Origin: Paraburkholderia sp. NMBU_R16
GTDB lineage: Bacteria; Pseudomonadota; Gammaproteobacteria; Burkholderiales; Burkholderiaceae
Length of the DNA stretch: 64,000 nucleotides
Assembly: GCF_013282575.1 (NCBI RefSeq)
Contig: NZ_JAAAYE010000033.1
Span: 1-64,000 of the forward strand
Reading direction: 5' to 3'
Shown here in pieces: positions 20,510 through 32,475 of this stretch (position 1 is the first letter of the stretch; each line of letters starts with the position of its first letter). Under the pieces are notes generated by a model. The model did no database searches, was not told the origin of the DNA, and worked only from the letters and a program-made list of their open reading frames with translations. The position numbers were made by a program, and so were the translations under genes.

Positions 20510-21040
20510 TCAGTTCGCTGCGTTCGCCGCAAGTGCCTTGAGCACCTGGTCGGTGATGTCGATGCGCGGACTCACATAGACCGCCTCTTGCACGATCAGG
20601 TCGTAGTGCTGCTGCTCGGCGATCTGCTTGATGACCTTGTTCGCGCGGTCGAGCACAGCGGCCAGCTCTTCATTGCGGCGCTGATTGAGGTCCTCGTTGA
20701 ACTCGCGACGCTTGCGCTGAAAGTCGCTGTCGAGGTTCGAGAGCTCGCGCTGCTTTTCCGCGCGCTCGACGCTCGACATCTTCGGACCGTTCTTGTCGAG
20801 CGCATCGGACATCGCCTTCAGACGCTGAGTCATATCGCGCAGGTCACTGTCGCGCTTCGCGAATTCGGCCTCCAGCTTCTTCTGCGCCGCTTGCGCCGCG
20901 GCGGATTCGCGCAGAATGCGATCGGAGTTGACGGCCGCGATGCGGGCTTCCTGAGCACACGCCTCGCCGACGCTGGCGCCCAGCGCGACCGCCAGCGCAG
21001 TCGCGCAAATCAAGCGTTTCGAAAACGTACCGGTTAGCAA
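20510..21040 (-). CDS. skp: Periplasmic chaperone Skp/OmpH family
   Basis: A 176-aa secreted protein. The N-terminal signal peptide (about 1-30: basic start, hydrophobic [16 protein letters not shown], cleavage near ACAQ) precedes the Skp body [15 protein letters not shown]. It is followed by a long charged coiled coil (about 55-130) that forms the tentacles of the trimeric jellyfish fold. It holds unfolded outer-membrane proteins for the BAM complex, and bamA lies 34 bases upstream in the same operon. Confidence 0.94.
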   Translation of the reverse strand: MLTGTFSKRLICATALAVALGASVGEACAQEARIAAVNSDRILRESAAAQAAQKKLEAEFAKRDSDLRDMTQRLKAMSDALDKNGPKMSSVERAEKQRELSNLDSDFQRKRREFNEDLNQRRNEELAAVLDRANKVIKQIAEQQHYDLIVQEAVYVSPRIDITDQVLKALAANAAN

Positions 21041-21074
21041 AATCTTCCTCTCGATGCTGTTTGGGGCGCGTTCG

Positions 21075-23378
21075 TCAGAATGCCGTCCCGATCTGGAACT
21101 GGAACTTCTGATATTTGTCGCCGTCGTGCTTCGTCACGGGGAAACCGAGGCTCAACTTGAGCGGCCCGATCGGCGAAATCCATGCGAGACCGACACCGGC
21201 ACCATACCGCAAGCCGTTCGCACCGACACTGTTACCGAGTTCGCCCCAGACGTTACCGCCGTCGAGGAACGTGAATACACGCAGCGTCCGGTCATAGCCG
21301 GTACCCGGCAGCGGGAACGTCAGCTCGATGTTGCCGACGACCATCTTCGAGCCGCCGATCGGATCTCCGGTCGTCGCATCGCGCGGCCCGAGCGAGCTCG
21401 GCTCATAGCCGCGCACGGAGCCGATACCGCCCGCGTAGTAGTTCTTGAAGATCGGGAAAGGCTTGCCCGCCAGGCCGCGACCGTACCCGCCCTGCAAGTT
21501 CAGGCCCAGCACGAAGCCGCGCGCGAACGAGTAGTAGTACTGCGCCTGCAAGTCCGCCTTGTAGTACTGGGTCGCACCGGCCGGCGTGCCGTACTCGGCG
21601 TTCGCCTGCGTGAAGTAGCCGCGGCTCGGCACGAGCGCGCTGTCTCGCGCGTCACGCGACCACGCCACCGTCACGGGGATGTTGTTCGATACGCGGCCGA
21701 AGTCGTTCACGTAATCGCGGTAGCTCTTGGGTGTGTTGCTGTCGATATCGAGCCGGTTCTGCTCGAAGCCCGCGCCGAAATAGACGGTATCCACTTCCGA
21801 GAAGGGGATGCCGAACTTCAGATCGCCACCGGCCGTGATGATCCGGAAGCTCGAGCTCGTCGAGTAATAAAGCGGCTCGGTGGTGCGGTAATAGACGTCG
21901 GTGATCCGCTTGATGCCGTCGACGGTGAAGTACGGGTCCACCTGCGTCACCGTCAGCGTGCGATAGGTGCGCGCCGTGTTGACGTTGACCGCGAGGCTCG
22001 TGCCGGAACCGAAGACGTTGTCCTGCGATACGCCGGCCGACAGCACGACCTTGTCCGTCGACGAGAAACCGGCGCCGAGCGTAATCGCGCCGGTCGGCTT
22101 TTCGGCGACCTTGACGTCGACATCGACCTGATCCGCCGTCCCCTCGACCGGCACCGTCGTCACATCGACATCGGTGAAATAGCCGAGCCGGTTGACGCGG
22201 TCCTTCGACAGTGCGAGACGGCTCGAATCGAACCACGAGCTTTCGAGCTGGCGCATTTCGCGGCGCACGACTTCATCGCGCGTGCGCGTGTTACCGACGA
22301 TATTGATGCGCCGGACATAGACGCGGCGGCTCGGGTCCACCTGCAGCGTCATCGCAACGGTGTGATGCTGCTGATCGATCTCCGGCTGCGCGTTGACGGT
22401 TGCGAACGCATAACCGTATTCGCCGAGCTTGTCGACGATCGCTTTCGTCGTGGCTTGCAGCTTGTCCGCCGAGAACCGCTCGCCCGGCTTGATCTTGATG
22501 AGCTTTTGCAGCTCGGCCTGGCGATCGAGCAGATTGCCGGCCAGCTTGATACTCGAAATCTTGTAGGGCTCGCCCTCGTGTACCGTCAGCGTGAGGTACA
22601 TGTCTTTCTTGTCGGGCGAGATCGAGACCTGCGTCGATTCGATGTTGAACTCGAGATAGCCGTGATTCAGATAGTACTTGCGGACGTTCTCGAGGTCGGT
22701 CGTGAGCTTGTCTTTCGAATAAAGGTCGTTCTTCGTGTACCAGGAGAACCAGTTCGGTGTCGACAACTGCATCTCGTTGCGCAGCGTGCTCGTGCTGAAC
22801 GCCTTGTTGCCGATGAAATTGACCTGGCGGATCTTCGCACTCGGGCCTTCCGTCACCGAGAACAGAATCGAGACACGGTTGCGGTCGACAGGCGTCACCG
22901 TCGTCTTGATTTCGGCCGCGTAAAAACCGCGCGTCAAATACTGGCGCTTCAGTTCCTGCTCCGAGCGGTCGACGAGCGACTTGTCGTAGTATCGCCCCTG
23001 CGACAGGCCAACGCTCTTGAGCGCCTTGAGCAGTGCATCCTTTTCGAATTCGTGCAAGCCGGAGAAGTCGATCGAAGCAATGGCCGATCGCTCGACGACG
23101 TTGACGATGACCGTCTCGCCTTCCGTCGAAATCTGTACGTCGTTGAAGAACCCCGTTGCGTAGAGCGCGCGGATCGCCTCCGATGCTTTGTCGTCCGTGA
23201 ACGTATCGCCTTGCTTGATCGGCAGGTAGGCGAACACCGTGGCCGGTTCGACCTGTTGCAGCCCGTTGATCTTGATGTCCTTCACCACGAAAGGCGCCGC
23301 GGCATGAGCGACGAGCCCGTGGACGGCGATGGCCGTGGCTGCGACAGTCTTAGGAACAAAGCGATGAGGTTTCAACAA
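21075..23378 (-). CDS. bamA: Outer membrane protein assembly factor BamA
   Basis: A 767-aa Omp85 protein, the central channel of the beta-barrel assembly machine. A signal peptide (about 1-28, ending AHAAA) is followed by five POTRA domains (about 29-425), starting VKDIKINGLQQVEPATVF. A 16-strand barrel carries GSVRGYEPSSLGPRD, the VRGF-like motif of strand-loop 6, and ends with the aromatic C-terminal signature QFQIGTAF. Length is close to the usual 770-810 residues. The gene lies between rseP and skp, as in most proteobacteria. Confidence 0.97.
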   Translation of the reverse strand: MLKPHRFVPKTVAATAIAVHGLVAHAAAPFVVKDIKINGLQQVEPATVFAYLPIKQGDTFTDDKASEAIRALYATGFFNDVQISTEGETVIVNVVERSAIASIDFSGLHEFEKDALLKALKSVGLSQGRYYDKSLVDRSEQELKRQYLTRGFYAAEIKTTVTPVDRNRVSILFSVTEGPSAKIRQVNFIGNKAFSTSTLRNEMQLSTPNWFSWYTKNDLYSKDKLTTDLENVRKYYLNHGYLEFNIESTQVSISPDKKDMYLTLTVHEGEPYKISSIKLAGNLLDRQAELQKLIKIKPGERFSADKLQATTKAIVDKLGEYGYAFATVNAQPEIDQQHHTVAMTLQVDPSRRVYVRRINIVGNTRTRDEVVRREMRQLESSWFDSSRLALSKDRVNRLGYFTDVDVTTVPVEGTADQVDVDVKVAEKPTGAITLGAGFSSTDKVVLSAGVSQDNVFGSGTSLAVNVNTARTYRTLTVTQVDPYFTVDGIKRITDVYYRTTEPLYYSTSSSFRIITAGGDLKFGIPFSEVDTVYFGAGFEQNRLDIDSNTPKSYRDYVNDFGRVSNNIPVTVAWSRDARDSALVPSRGYFTQANAEYGTPAGATQYYKADLQAQYYYSFARGFVLGLNLQGGYGRGLAGKPFPIFKNYYAGGIGSVRGYEPSSLGPRDATTGDPIGGSKMVVGNIELTFPLPGTGYDRTLRVFTFLDGGNVWGELGNSVGANGLRYGAGVGLAWISPIGPLKLSLGFPVTKHDGDKYQKFQFQIGTAF

Positions 23379-23446
23379 CGTGCTTCCCCAATGTTTTTAG
23401 CTGCATCAGTCCGCAGCGGCCTGCCGAGCGCATGCCGCGGGACGCT

Positions 23447-24823
23447 TTAGAAGTGGATTAAACGAGCCAGGTCGTTAAAGAGCGCGATCGCCGACAACGC
23501 GACGATGCAAACGAGTCCGGCTCTTTGCAGAACAAGCTGCCAACGCTCCGATACGGCCTTGCCGGTCGCAGCTTCAACCAAATAATATAACAGATGCCCC
23601 CCGTCCAATACCGGAATTGGCAACAAGTTCAACACGCCGAGGCTGATGCTGACGAGCGAGAGAAAGGACAGGAAAGGCACCCAGCCAAGCCGCGCGCTCT
23701 TGCCGGCATAATCGGCGATCGTCACCGGGCCGGACAGATTCTTGATCGAGGCCTCGCCGATCAGCATGCGCCCGAACATCCGCAGCGAGTAGACACCGAT
23801 CTCCCATGTGCGCCTCGCACCGCGTGCGACGCTTTCGAGCGGGCCGTAACGCACGTGCACCGTAGCCACCTTGGTGGCGAGCGCAGCCCCGATGCGGCCC
23901 ACCTCGCGCCCCGTAGCGGAGTCTTCTTGCGCAATGGGCGTGATCGTCACGGCGAGCGGGCCGCTTGCCGCGTTGGGCCGCTCCACTCGAAGCACGATCG
24001 GATGTCCGGCGTGAGCCTTCACGTAAGCGATGAACGCTTCGGCGCCGTCGATGCGTCGGCCGTCGACCGTGCGTAACACATCGCCCGTTGCGAGGCCGGC
24101 CTGCTGGGCCGCGCTGCCAGGCTCCACGGCAGCCACCGAAAGCGCGCCGCCTTCGTCGAAACCCAGCTTCGACATGAAGTCGTCGTCGACGTCGCGCTCC
24201 GAGACACGGCTGAGGTCGACTTGGAAGTCATATGTGCCGTGCCCGTCGTGCGCGCGAATGACGACGCGCCGATGGTCGAACGCCGCATCGAGCAGCTTCC
24301 AGCGCAAATCGGACCACGAGCGCACAGGCTCGATGTCTGCACCGTGCACGTCGCCGATCGCGACGATCGTTTCCCCGCCTTCGAAGCCCGCATGCGCCGC
24401 TACGCTATCGGCCGGCGGCGTGGCGAGCGTGGCCGCCGGCTCGACGACACCGGTCGCGAAAACGGCCGCGAAAAGGACGATGGCGAGCGCGAAATTGGCC
24501 AGCGGCCCCGCCAGCACGATCGCGATGCGCTTGGCAACATGCTGGCGATTGAACGCGAAAGGCAGGTCGGAGCGGGCAATGCCCGCCCCGGGATCCCGCT
24601 CGTCGAGCATCTTCACGTAGCCGCCGAGCGGCAGCGCCGAGACGGTCCACTCGGTACCGCTCCTTTTACCGACCCAGGTCAAGAGCGGGCGACCGAAACC
24701 GATCGAAAACCGCAACACCTTGACGCCGCACAATCGCGCGACAGCGAAATGCCCGAATTCGTGAACGACGACGAGTATGCCGATCGCAACGGCGAACGCG
24801 GCAATTTCGATCAGCAGGTTCAT
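23447..24823 (-). CDS. rseP: RIP zinc metalloprotease RseP
   Basis: A 458-aa inner-membrane site-2 protease that cleaves anti-sigma factor RseA-type substrates and remnant signal peptides. The zinc motif HEFGH (21-25) lies in the first transmembrane helix, two PDZ domains occupy about 120-300, and the second metal-binding motif LDGGH lies near the C-terminus in NLLPIPVLDGGHLLYYL. Four membrane segments are visible. It is placed between dxr and bamA, the conserved order linking envelope stress to outer-membrane assembly. Confidence 0.96.
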   Translation of the reverse strand: MNLLIEIAAFAVAIGILVVVHEFGHFAVARLCGVKVLRFSIGFGRPLLTWVGKRSGTEWTVSALPLGGYVKMLDERDPGAGIARSDLPFAFNRQHVAKRIAIVLAGPLANFALAIVLFAAVFATGVVEPAATLATPPADSVAAHAGFEGGETIVAIGDVHGADIEPVRSWSDLRWKLLDAAFDHRRVVIRAHDGHGTYDFQVDLSRVSERDVDDDFMSKLGFDEGGALSVAAVEPGSAAQQAGLATGDVLRTVDGRRIDGAEAFIAYVKAHAGHPIVLRVERPNAASGPLAVTITPIAQEDSATGREVGRIGAALATKVATVHVRYGPLESVARGARRTWEIGVYSLRMFGRMLIGEASIKNLSGPVTIADYAGKSARLGWVPFLSFLSLVSISLGVLNLLPIPVLDGGHLLYYLVEAATGKAVSERWQLVLQRAGLVCIVALSAIALFNDLARLIHF

Positions 24824-24830
24824 CTACGTC

Positions 24831-26054
24831 TCACTGCAACGCGCGGTTCGCCCGGTCGCGGTGAACGGCAGTGCGCCCCGCGATGGGACGCCGCGCGATG
24901 AAATCGATGGCGGCGCGCCGCGCCGCGGCATCGGCTTCGAGCACGGTAGCGAGCCCGTCCGGGCGTTGGTTCGGCACCGCATCGAGCACGGCCGCCACCG
25001 TTTGCGCGATATCGGTGAAACCGATGCGGCGCTCGAGAAAAGCCTCGACCGCGACCTCGTTGGCCGCATTGAGCGCCGCGCTCGCAATTCCGCCTGCGCT
25101 CAGCGCCTGCATGGCGAGCGCCAGACACGGGAAACGTTCGTAGTCGGGTTTTTCGAAGCTCAGCGACGCGACCTGTGCCAGATCGAGTTGAGCGACGCCC
25201 GAATCGACGCGCTCCGGAAAAGCGAGCGCGTGCGCTATCGGTGTACGCATGTCCGGATTGCCGAGCTGGGCCAGCACCGATCCATCGGCGTACGAAACGA
25301 GAGAATGGATGACGCTTTGCGGATGGATCAGCACGTCGATGCGCTCGCCGGGCAGATCGAACAGCCAATGCGCCTCGATCACTTCCAGCCCCTTGTTCAT
25401 CATCGTGGCCGAATCGACGGAGATCTTGCGGCCCATGACCCAGTTCGGATGCTTGCAGGCTTCCTCTGGCGTGACATCGACGAGCGTGGCCGGTTCGCGC
25501 GTGCGAAACGGGCCGCCCGACGCCGTCAGGATGATCTTGGCGACGCCGCCGCGCGGCGACGCGTCGCGCGGCAGGCACTGGAATATCGCGTTGTGCTCGC
25601 TATCGACGGGCAACAGCGTGGCGCCGTGGTCGCGCACGGCATCCATGAAGATCGCACCCGACATGACGAGCGCTTCCTTGTTCGCGAGCAAAATGCGCTT
25701 GCCGGCAACGGCCGCGGCCAAGCTCGGCGCAAGCCCCGCCGCGCCGACGATCGCTGCCACCACAGTGTCGCAGCCATCGCTTTTGGCCACATCGACGAGT
25801 GCCTGCGGGCCATAAGTCACCTGGGTTGCACAACCGGCCGCACGCAATTGCGCCTCGACTCGCGCCGCTGTCTCCGCATCGCCGACCACGGCGACCTCCG
25901 GCACAAAGCGCAGACATTGCTCGACGAGCTTATCGCCGTTGCGATGCGCACTTAAGGCATAGACCGAGAAGCGCTCCGGATGGCGAGCAACCACGTCGAG
26001 CGTGCTCTCGCCGATCGAGCCCGTGGAACCCAGCAGTGTCAAACGTTTTGTCAT
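24831..26054 (-). CDS. dxr: 1-deoxy-D-xylulose 5-phosphate reductoisomerase
   Basis: A 407-aa NADPH-dependent enzyme making 2-C-methyl-D-erythritol 4-phosphate, the second step of the MEP isoprenoid pathway. It has the Rossmann motif [14 protein letters not shown] (9-22), the metal-binding region [14 protein letters not shown] and the flexible loop ASGGPFRTR. It feeds undecaprenyl synthesis, whose enzyme UppS is encoded two genes upstream. Only 7 bases separate it from rseP. Confidence 0.97.
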   Translation of the reverse strand: MTKRLTLLGSTGSIGESTLDVVARHPERFSVYALSAHRNGDKLVEQCLRFVPEVAVVGDAETAARVEAQLRAAGCATQVTYGPQALVDVAKSDGCDTVVAAIVGAAGLAPSLAAAVAGKRILLANKEALVMSGAIFMDAVRDHGATLLPVDSEHNAIFQCLPRDASPRGGVAKIILTASGGPFRTREPATLVDVTPEEACKHPNWVMGRKISVDSATMMNKGLEVIEAHWLFDLPGERIDVLIHPQSVIHSLVSYADGSVLAQLGNPDMRTPIAHALAFPERVDSGVAQLDLAQVASLSFEKPDYERFPCLALAMQALSAGGIASAALNAANEVAVEAFLERRIGFTDIAQTVAAVLDAVPNQRPDGLATVLEADAAARRAAIDFIARRPIAGRTAVHRDRANRALQ

Positions 26055-26082
26055 AAGTCATTTCCTGGGCGCCGAAGGCGCC

Positions 26083-26904
26083 TTACGCCACGAGCAACAT
26101 CACGAGCGGCAACACCGGCAGCAATGCGTCGATGCGATCGAGCACCCCGCCATGCCCCGGCAACAGCGCGCTCGAATCCTTCACGCCCGCCTGGCGCTTG
26201 AGCAGCGACTCGAACAGATCGCCGACGATGCTGAAGGCGACGAGCCCGGTGAGCGCCAGCAGCGCGCGTACTGCGCCGAGCTTCGTCGACAACGTCAAAA
26301 AAAGCGTAGGCGCGAACGCTTCGCTTGCCATCGCCACGCCGCCCACGACGAGCACGGCGATCCAGCCTCCCACGGCGCCTTCCCAGGTTTTGCCCGGGCT
26401 GATGGTCACCGCGAGCTTGTGCTTGCCGAAAGCCTTGCCAGAGAAGTATGCGCCGATGTCCGCAAGCCAGACGACGATCAGCACCGAAAGCACGAACGCG
26501 ACGCCAATCGTGCGCGCGAGCACCAGCGCATGCCAGCAGGCGACGAAGACGACAAGCCCCGCCAACACTAGGAATGCGCGCCACGCCCCGTGTGCAAGCT
26601 GCGGCTTGCGGGCAAGCGCGAACGGACCCGCGAGGAGCCAGAATATCGCGGCCGCCTCGAAAAGCGGGCGCGTCGCCCGCATGCCGGGGCCGAGCCGCAG
26701 GCTCGCCAGCAGCGCCACCGCGGCCAGCGCGGCGTAGCCATACGACGCGATGGCCGGCAAACCCAGAAGGCGCCCCCATTCCCATGCCGCCAGGACCACG
26801 ACCAGTCCAATCAACGCACCGAACGCACTTGCCGGCGCATAAAGCGTGACCGGAACAAACACGGCCAGCAAAACGATGGCCGTGACGACGCGGGTCTTCA
26901 GCAT
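26083..26904 (-). CDS. cdsA: Phosphatidate cytidylyltransferase
   Basis: A 273-aa polytopic inner-membrane enzyme producing CDP-diacylglycerol from phosphatidic acid and CTP. About eight hydrophobic segments are present. The family signature is split over [31 protein letters not shown] and, near the end, [26 protein letters not shown]. Its start overlaps the uppS stop by 7 bases. Confidence 0.96.
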   Translation of the reverse strand: MLKTRVVTAIVLLAVFVPVTLYAPASAFGALIGLVVVLAAWEWGRLLGLPAIASYGYAALAAVALLASLRLGPGMRATRPLFEAAAIFWLLAGPFALARKPQLAHGAWRAFLVLAGLVVFVACWHALVLARTIGVAFVLSVLIVVWLADIGAYFSGKAFGKHKLAVTISPGKTWEGAVGGWIAVLVVGGVAMASEAFAPTLFLTLSTKLGAVRALLALTGLVAFSIVGDLFESLLKRQAGVKDSSALLPGHGGVLDRIDALLPVLPLVMLLVA

Positions 26905-27680
26905 GGGAGGGAATCGACGTCCTGCGATTGCGGCTCGAGCTGTGCGCTGGTGCGGCCGAAACGCCGCTCCCGGCGTCCATAAGAGGCAATGGCATCGGCG
27001 AGCGTATTGGCATCGAAATCGGGCCAGAACGTCTCGGTGAAATAGAGTTCGGTGTAAGCGAGTTGCCAGAGCAAGAAGTTGCTGATGCGCGTCTCGCCGC
27101 CTGTGCGGATGAACAGATCGGGCTCCGGCGCGTAAGCCATCGCCAAATGCCGGGAAAACGCTTCCTCGTCGAAATTCGCCGGCTGGCCTTCCTGCGCGGC
27201 TTCCTCGGCGGCCTTGCGGGCCGCCTGCAGGATATCCCAGCGCCCGCCGTAATTGGCGGCAATCGTCAGCGTCAGCCGTTCATTACGTGCCGTTTTGGTT
27301 TCCGCGCGGCGAATGAGGTCTTGAATGCGCGTATCGAACTGCGACAGATCGCCCACGACGCGCAAGCGAATGCCGTTGGCGTGCAGCTTGCCGACCTCGC
27401 GCTCGAGCGCGGTCACGAAAAGCCGCATGAGGAAAGACACTTCTTCCACGGGCCGTCGCCAATTTTCGGAGCTGAACGCGAAAAGCGTCAGATATTCGAC
27501 GCCCGCGCGCGCGCACGCCTCGACGGTCGCGCGCACCGCATCGACGCCGCGCGAATGGCCCGCTACGCGCGGCAAACGTCGTTGCGTCGCCCAGCGGCCG
27601 TTGCCGTCCATGATGATCGCGACGTGGCGCGGAACGGCTGCGACATCGGGTACGCGAACAGTTGAGCTGGTATAAGTCAT
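26898..27680 (-). CDS. uppS: Undecaprenyl diphosphate synthase
   Basis: A 260-aa cis-prenyltransferase building the C55 lipid carrier of peptidoglycan and O-antigen synthesis. The start of the domain, [14 protein letters not shown], contains the catalytic Asp and the DGNGRWA motif. SSENWRRP and the C-terminal [27 protein letters not shown] block bind substrate and magnesium. The neighbours cdsA and frr agree with the standard order. Confidence 0.97.
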   Translation of the reverse strand: MTYTSSTVRVPDVAAVPRHVAIIMDGNGRWATQRRLPRVAGHSRGVDAVRATVEACARAGVEYLTLFAFSSENWRRPVEEVSFLMRLFVTALEREVGKLHANGIRLRVVGDLSQFDTRIQDLIRRAETKTARNERLTLTIAANYGGRWDILQAARKAAEEAAQEGQPANFDEEAFSRHLAMAYAPEPDLFIRTGGETRISNFLLWQLAYTELYFTETFWPDFDANTLADAIASYGRRERRFGRTSAQLEPQSQDVDSLPC

Positions 27681-27746
27681 GGCCGCCGGGACAGATAACT
27701 GCTTTGAACGAAGTAAGACCGGGAAGACGTCGGGAGGCGCGTGGCC

Positions 27747-28307
27747 TCAGACCGTCATGATCTCGGCTTCTTTCGTATGCACGAGTTTCTCGATCTCGGC
27801 GACGTACTTGTCGGTGAGCTTTTGGACTTCGTCGCTGGCGCGGCGTTCGTCGTCTTCGGAGATTTCCTTGTCCTTGACGAGCTTCTTGAGCTGCTCGTTG
27901 GCGTCGCGGCGCAGATTGCGCACCGCGATCTTCGCCGTCTCGCCTTCGCTCTTGACGACTTTCGTCAGCTCGCGGCGGCGCTCCTCGGTCAGCGCCGGCA
28001 TCGGCACCCGAATCAAGTCGCCCTGCGTGGCGGGATTGAGCCCGAGATCCGACTCGCGGATCGCCTTTTCGACCACGGCGACCATCTTCTTTTCCCAAGG
28101 CTGCACGCCGATCGTGCGCGCATCGATGAGCGTCAGGTTGGCCACCTGAGAAATAGGCACGTTCGATCCATAGTAGTCGACCTGGATATGATCGAGCAGG
28201 CCCGTATGCGCGCGCCCGGTGCGGATCTTCGCCAGATCGCTCTTGAACGCCTCGATCGAACGCTGCATCTTTTGATCGGCGCCCTTTTTTATCTCTGCCA
28301 GACTCAT
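27747..28307 (-). CDS. frr: Ribosome recycling factor
   Basis: A 186-aa protein that splits post-termination ribosomes together with EF-G. The all-helical arm is easily recognised: [22 protein letters not shown] at the start, [14 protein letters not shown], and the long C-terminal helix [25 protein letters not shown]. Length is exactly typical. It lies between pyrH and uppS with about 100 bases on the pyrH side. Confidence 0.97.
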   Translation of the reverse strand: MSLAEIKKGADQKMQRSIEAFKSDLAKIRTGRAHTGLLDHIQVDYYGSNVPISQVANLTLIDARTIGVQPWEKKMVAVVEKAIRESDLGLNPATQGDLIRVPMPALTEERRRELTKVVKSEGETAKIAVRNLRRDANEQLKKLVKDKEISEDDERRASDEVQKLTDKYVAEIEKLVHTKEAEIMTV

Positions 28308-28409
28308 TTAAACCTCCGAACCTTCATAACAGTGCGGATCGCCCGCGCGCCAACGGCGCGCATGACCACGGACAAGCCGCGGCGGGCGTTTTCCGCGTTG
28401 TGCGAGAGT

Positions 28410-29270
<861 letters not shown>

Positions 29271-29405
29271 CTAGGTGAAAACCCCTAGCCAATAGTCGAT
29301 AGTCGGTGCCGCCGATGCCGCGAAGCGGGTTCGCGCCGAACTCCGCATCGAGGCTCGCCTCGCCGTCCGAATGCACCCGCATCCGGACGTTTTCGAGGCG
29401 CGTAC

Positions 29406-30287
29406 TTACTGTTGCTTGGCGGCTGCGACCTGCGCGGCCACTTCGGCCGCGAAATCGTCCTGGCGCTTTTCGATCCCTTCGCCGACGACGAAGAGCGCGA
29501 ACTGCTGGACCGACGCATTGGCCGCCTTCAGCATCTGCTCGATCGTCTGCTTATCGTTCTTCACGAACGGCTGATTCAGCAGCGACACTTCCTTCAGATA
29601 CTTTTGCACGCTGCCTTCGACCATCTTCGCGACGATATCGGCCGGCTTGCCCGATTCGGCTGCCTTCTGCTCGGCGATGCTGCGCTCTTTCGCGATCAGC
29701 TCGGCTGGCACATCGCTCGCGGAGAGCGACACCGGCTTCATTGCGGCCACGTGCATGGCGACATCCTTGCCGACTTGCTCGTCGGCGCCCGTGTACTCCA
29801 CGAGCACGCCGATGCGCGTGCCGTGCAGGTAGGCCGCGAGCTTGTTGGTCGTCTCGAAGCGCACGAAGCGGCGGATCGACAGGTTTTCGCCGATCTTGCC
29901 GACGAGCGCGAGGCGCACGGCGTCGACCGTCTGGCCATTCAGCGTCAGCGCGGACAGCTCGGCCACATCGGCCGGCTTGTGGGCCACCACGAGTTCCGCG
30001 ACTTGCTTGGCGAACGCGTTGAAATCGTCGTTCTTCGCGACGAAGTCCGTCTCGCAGTTCAACTCGACGAGCGCGCCCGCGTTGCCGCTGATGGACGAGA
30101 CGATGATCCCCTCGGCCGTCACGCGCGAGGCGGCCTTGCTGGCCTTGTTGCCGAGCTTCACGCGCAGCAGCTCTTCCGCGCGGGACATGTCGCCTTCGGC
30201 TTCCGTCAGCGCCTTCTTGCACTCCATCATGGGCGCGTCGGTCTTCGCGCGCAGTTCTGCCACCATGCTTGCGGTAATTGCCGCCAT
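29406..30287 (-). CDS. tsf: Elongation factor Ts
   Basis: A 293-aa nucleotide-exchange factor for EF-Tu. The N-terminal UBA-like domain shows [21 protein letters not shown], followed by [28 protein letters not shown], the core contact region. The start at 30287 follows the conserved MAAITASMV; the frame extends to 30386 without meaning. A strong terminator-like hairpin lies between it and rpsB. Confidence 0.97.
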   Translation of the reverse strand: MAAITASMVAELRAKTDAPMMECKKALTEAEGDMSRAEELLRVKLGNKASKAASRVTAEGIIVSSISGNAGALVELNCETDFVAKNDDFNAFAKQVAELVVAHKPADVAELSALTLNGQTVDAVRLALVGKIGENLSIRRFVRFETTNKLAAYLHGTRIGVLVEYTGADEQVGKDVAMHVAAMKPVSLSASDVPAELIAKERSIAEQKAAESGKPADIVAKMVEGSVQKYLKEVSLLNQPFVKNDKQTIEQMLKAANASVQQFALFVVGEGIEKRQDDFAAEVAAQVAAAKQQ

Positions 30288-30410
30288 CATTCGCTCCTTG
30301 AGTCTGTCTTTCATAGGCCGCCCGCAATCGACGCGAACGGCAGGCATTCGTTCGCGGCACGCGCCGAAACCGCCGCGCCGCATCAACGGCCGTCACCGCG
30401 GCCGAAACTC

Positions 30411-30444
30411 AAAAAAAGGGGGCCCCTGAAAGCCCCCTTTTTTG
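30411..30444 (-). terminator. Terminator/attenuator hairpin between rpsB and tsf
   Basis: A 12-bp stem (30412-30423 with 30432-30443) of six A-T pairs and six G-C pairs has an eight-base loop and T-runs on both strands. It lies 18 bases past the rpsB stop and 125 bases before tsf, so it can reduce transcription into tsf. Confidence 0.8.
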
Positions 30445-30461
30445 CCGGCCCCAGGGTTGCT

Positions 30462-31217
30462 TTACGCCTCCCCGTTGACCTCGACGAATTCGTCGCCGTC
30501 GCCCTCGCCGCGCACTGCCTGGACGACTTCGTTCACCGCATTCGCGCGGCCTTCGAGGATCGCGTCCGCCACGCCGGCCGCGTAAAGCGCCACAGCCTTG
30601 CTCGCGTCATCGTTACCGGGGATCACGTAGTCGATCCCTTCCGGCGAGTGGTTCGTGTCGACCACGGCGATGACCGGCACGCCCAGCTTGTTGGCTTCCG
30701 TCACGGCAATCTTGTGATAGCCGACGTCCACGACGAAGATCGCATCGGGAATGCCACCCATATCCTTCACGCCACCGATCGACTTCTGCAGCTTCGCGAT
30801 TTCACGTTCGAACAGCAGGGCTTCCTTCTTGCTCATGCGCTCGAGCTCGCCTGCCTCGACGGCCGTCTCCATGTCCTTCAAGCGCTTGATCGAAACCTTC
30901 AGCGTCTTGAAGTTGGTCAGCATGCCGCCAAGCCAACGGGCGTTCACGTAAGGCATACCGCAGCGCTGCGCCTCTTCGGCGATCGTATCGCGCGACTGAC
31001 GCTTCGTACCCACGAAAAGAATCGTGCCCCGATTCGCCGCCAGCTGACGCACGTACTTCAGCGCGTCGTTGTACATCGGCAGCGTCTTTTCGAGGTTGAT
31101 GATGTGAATCTTGTTGCGATGACCGAAGATGAACGGGGCCATCTTGGGGTTCCAGAACCGGGTCTGGTGACCGAAGTGGACACCGGCTTCCAGCATTTGA
31201 CGCATGGTGACTGCCAT
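30462..31217 (-). CDS. rpsB: 30S ribosomal protein S2
   Basis: A 251-aa small-subunit ribosomal protein. The start [25 protein letters not shown] is universally conserved, as are [10 protein letters not shown] and PDAIFVVD. The acidic C-terminus ([15 protein letters not shown]) is typical of betaproteobacteria. It is the first gene of the long leftward cluster. The 339-base divergent gap to map holds its promoter region, but I cannot point to a convincing -35/-10 pair. Confidence 0.98.
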   Translation of the reverse strand: MAVTMRQMLEAGVHFGHQTRFWNPKMAPFIFGHRNKIHIINLEKTLPMYNDALKYVRQLAANRGTILFVGTKRQSRDTIAEEAQRCGMPYVNARWLGGMLTNFKTLKVSIKRLKDMETAVEAGELERMSKKEALLFEREIAKLQKSIGGVKDMGGIPDAIFVVDVGYHKIAVTEANKLGVPVIAVVDTNHSPEGIDYVIPGNDDASKAVALYAAGVADAILEGRANAVNEVVQAVRGEGDGDEFVEVNGEA

Positions 31218-31556
31218 TGAAATTCTCCGCGAGGGTTGGGCCTTAAGCCGGCTGCAGTAACGGATGCGCCACACGCGTGCACGGACGATCTCGCCGACGC
31301 TCGCGTATCATGCGCACCCGGCACCCTGGATGCGCCGGCTTGCGATTTACTCAAAAAAATTTGACGCTTTGACTTCCAGCCGCCGAAGCTCCGAGCGAAC
31401 GAAACACGGAAAACATGAATTCCGCCGGGCATCATTGACGACTAGCCAGAAAGTATATCACGCTCGCGGCGCCCGCCTCAACACCGACCTTGGTTTCAGC
31501 CGGCGGCTCTATATGGTGCGATAATCCGGCAATCCGCGTCTCATGCTGGCACTCCA
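31218..31556. other. Divergent intergenic region rpsB/map, no gene
   Basis: This 339-base gap must hold the promoters of the rpsB supercluster and of map. I see TTGACG at 31435-31440 followed by TATATC only 13 bases later, too close for a normal sigma-70 pair. No open frame with a ribosome site or protein-like content is visible. Confidence 0.5.
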
Positions 31557-32363
31557 ATGGCTATCACGATCAAAAACGAATACGACATCGAGCAAATGCA
31601 CATCGCGTGCCGACTCGCGAGCGAAGTGCTCGACTACATCACGCCCTTTGTCAAACCGGGCGTGACGACGGGCGAGCTCGACCGGCTCTGCCACAACTAC
31701 ATGCTCGACGTGCAAGGCACGATCCCGGCGCCGCTCAATTATCAGCCGCCCGGCTACCCGCCCTATCCGAAGGCAACCTGTATTTCGGTGAACGACGTCA
31801 TCTGTCACGGTATTCCGGGCGACAAGATCGTCAAGAACGGCGACGCCCTGAATATCGATATCACGGTCATCAAAAACGGCTATTTCGGCGATACGAGCCG
31901 CATGTTCATCGCCGGCGAAGGCTCGATTCTCGCCAGGCGGCTCGCCCAGACGACCTACGAGTGCATGTGGCTCGGAATCGAGCAGGTGCGCCCGGGCGCG
32001 CGGCTCGGCGATATCGGCCACGCCATTCAGAAGCACGCCGAGGCCCAGGGCTACAGCGTCGTGCGCGAATACTGCGGCCATGGTATCGGCAAGGTCTTCC
32101 ATGAAGACCCCCAGGTGCTTCATTACGGCCGCCCCGGCACCGGTCTCGAGCTCCAAAAGGGCATGATCTTCACGATCGAGCCGATGATCAATGCCGGGCG
32201 CCGCGAGATTCGCACGATGCCGGATCAATGGACCGTCAAGACGCGCGACCGCAGCCTGTCGGCGCAGTGGGAGCATACGGTGCTCGTCACCGATACGGGT
32301 TTCGACGTGCTGACCGTTTCGGCCGGAACGCCCGAACGGCCCCGTCTGTCCGTCGCCGCCTAA
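31557..32363 (+). CDS. map: Methionine aminopeptidase, type I
   Basis: A 268-aa dimetal peptidase that removes the initiator methionine after deformylation. The pita-bread fold metal ligands are visible: two Asp in [19 protein letters not shown], His in [12 protein letters not shown], Glu in TIEPMINAG and Glu in [11 protein letters not shown]. It is divergent from rpsB, an arrangement seen in many proteobacteria, and is followed by glnD in the same direction after 112 bases. Confidence 0.97.
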   Translation: MAITIKNEYDIEQMHIACRLASEVLDYITPFVKPGVTTGELDRLCHNYMLDVQGTIPAPLNYQPPGYPPYPKATCISVNDVICHGIPGDKIVKNGDALNIDITVIKNGYFGDTSRMFIAGEGSILARRLAQTTYECMWLGIEQVRPGARLGDIGHAIQKHAEAQGYSVVREYCGHGIGKVFHEDPQVLHYGRPGTGLELQKGMIFTIEPMINAGRREIRTMPDQWTVKTRDRSLSAQWEHTVLVTDTGFDVLTVSAGTPERPRLSVAA

Positions 32364-32475
32364 CGGCGGCGCGCACCCCTTCAGCCGGCGGGCCGCGGCG
32401 CGTATCGCGCGAGAGCGGCGGCGCCCGCTGCCTGGCCACCGTTGTCGCCATCGTCAGCCGCATCTTCGTCGTCAC

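Noticed and set aside
21054-23450. 798-aa open frame antisense to bamA
   Set aside because: It lies fully opposite bamA, has no recognisable domain or ribosome site, and has shadow-type composition.
31435-31459. TTGACG ... TATATC as a map promoter
   Set aside because: The spacer is only 13 bp, too short for a sigma-70 promoter.
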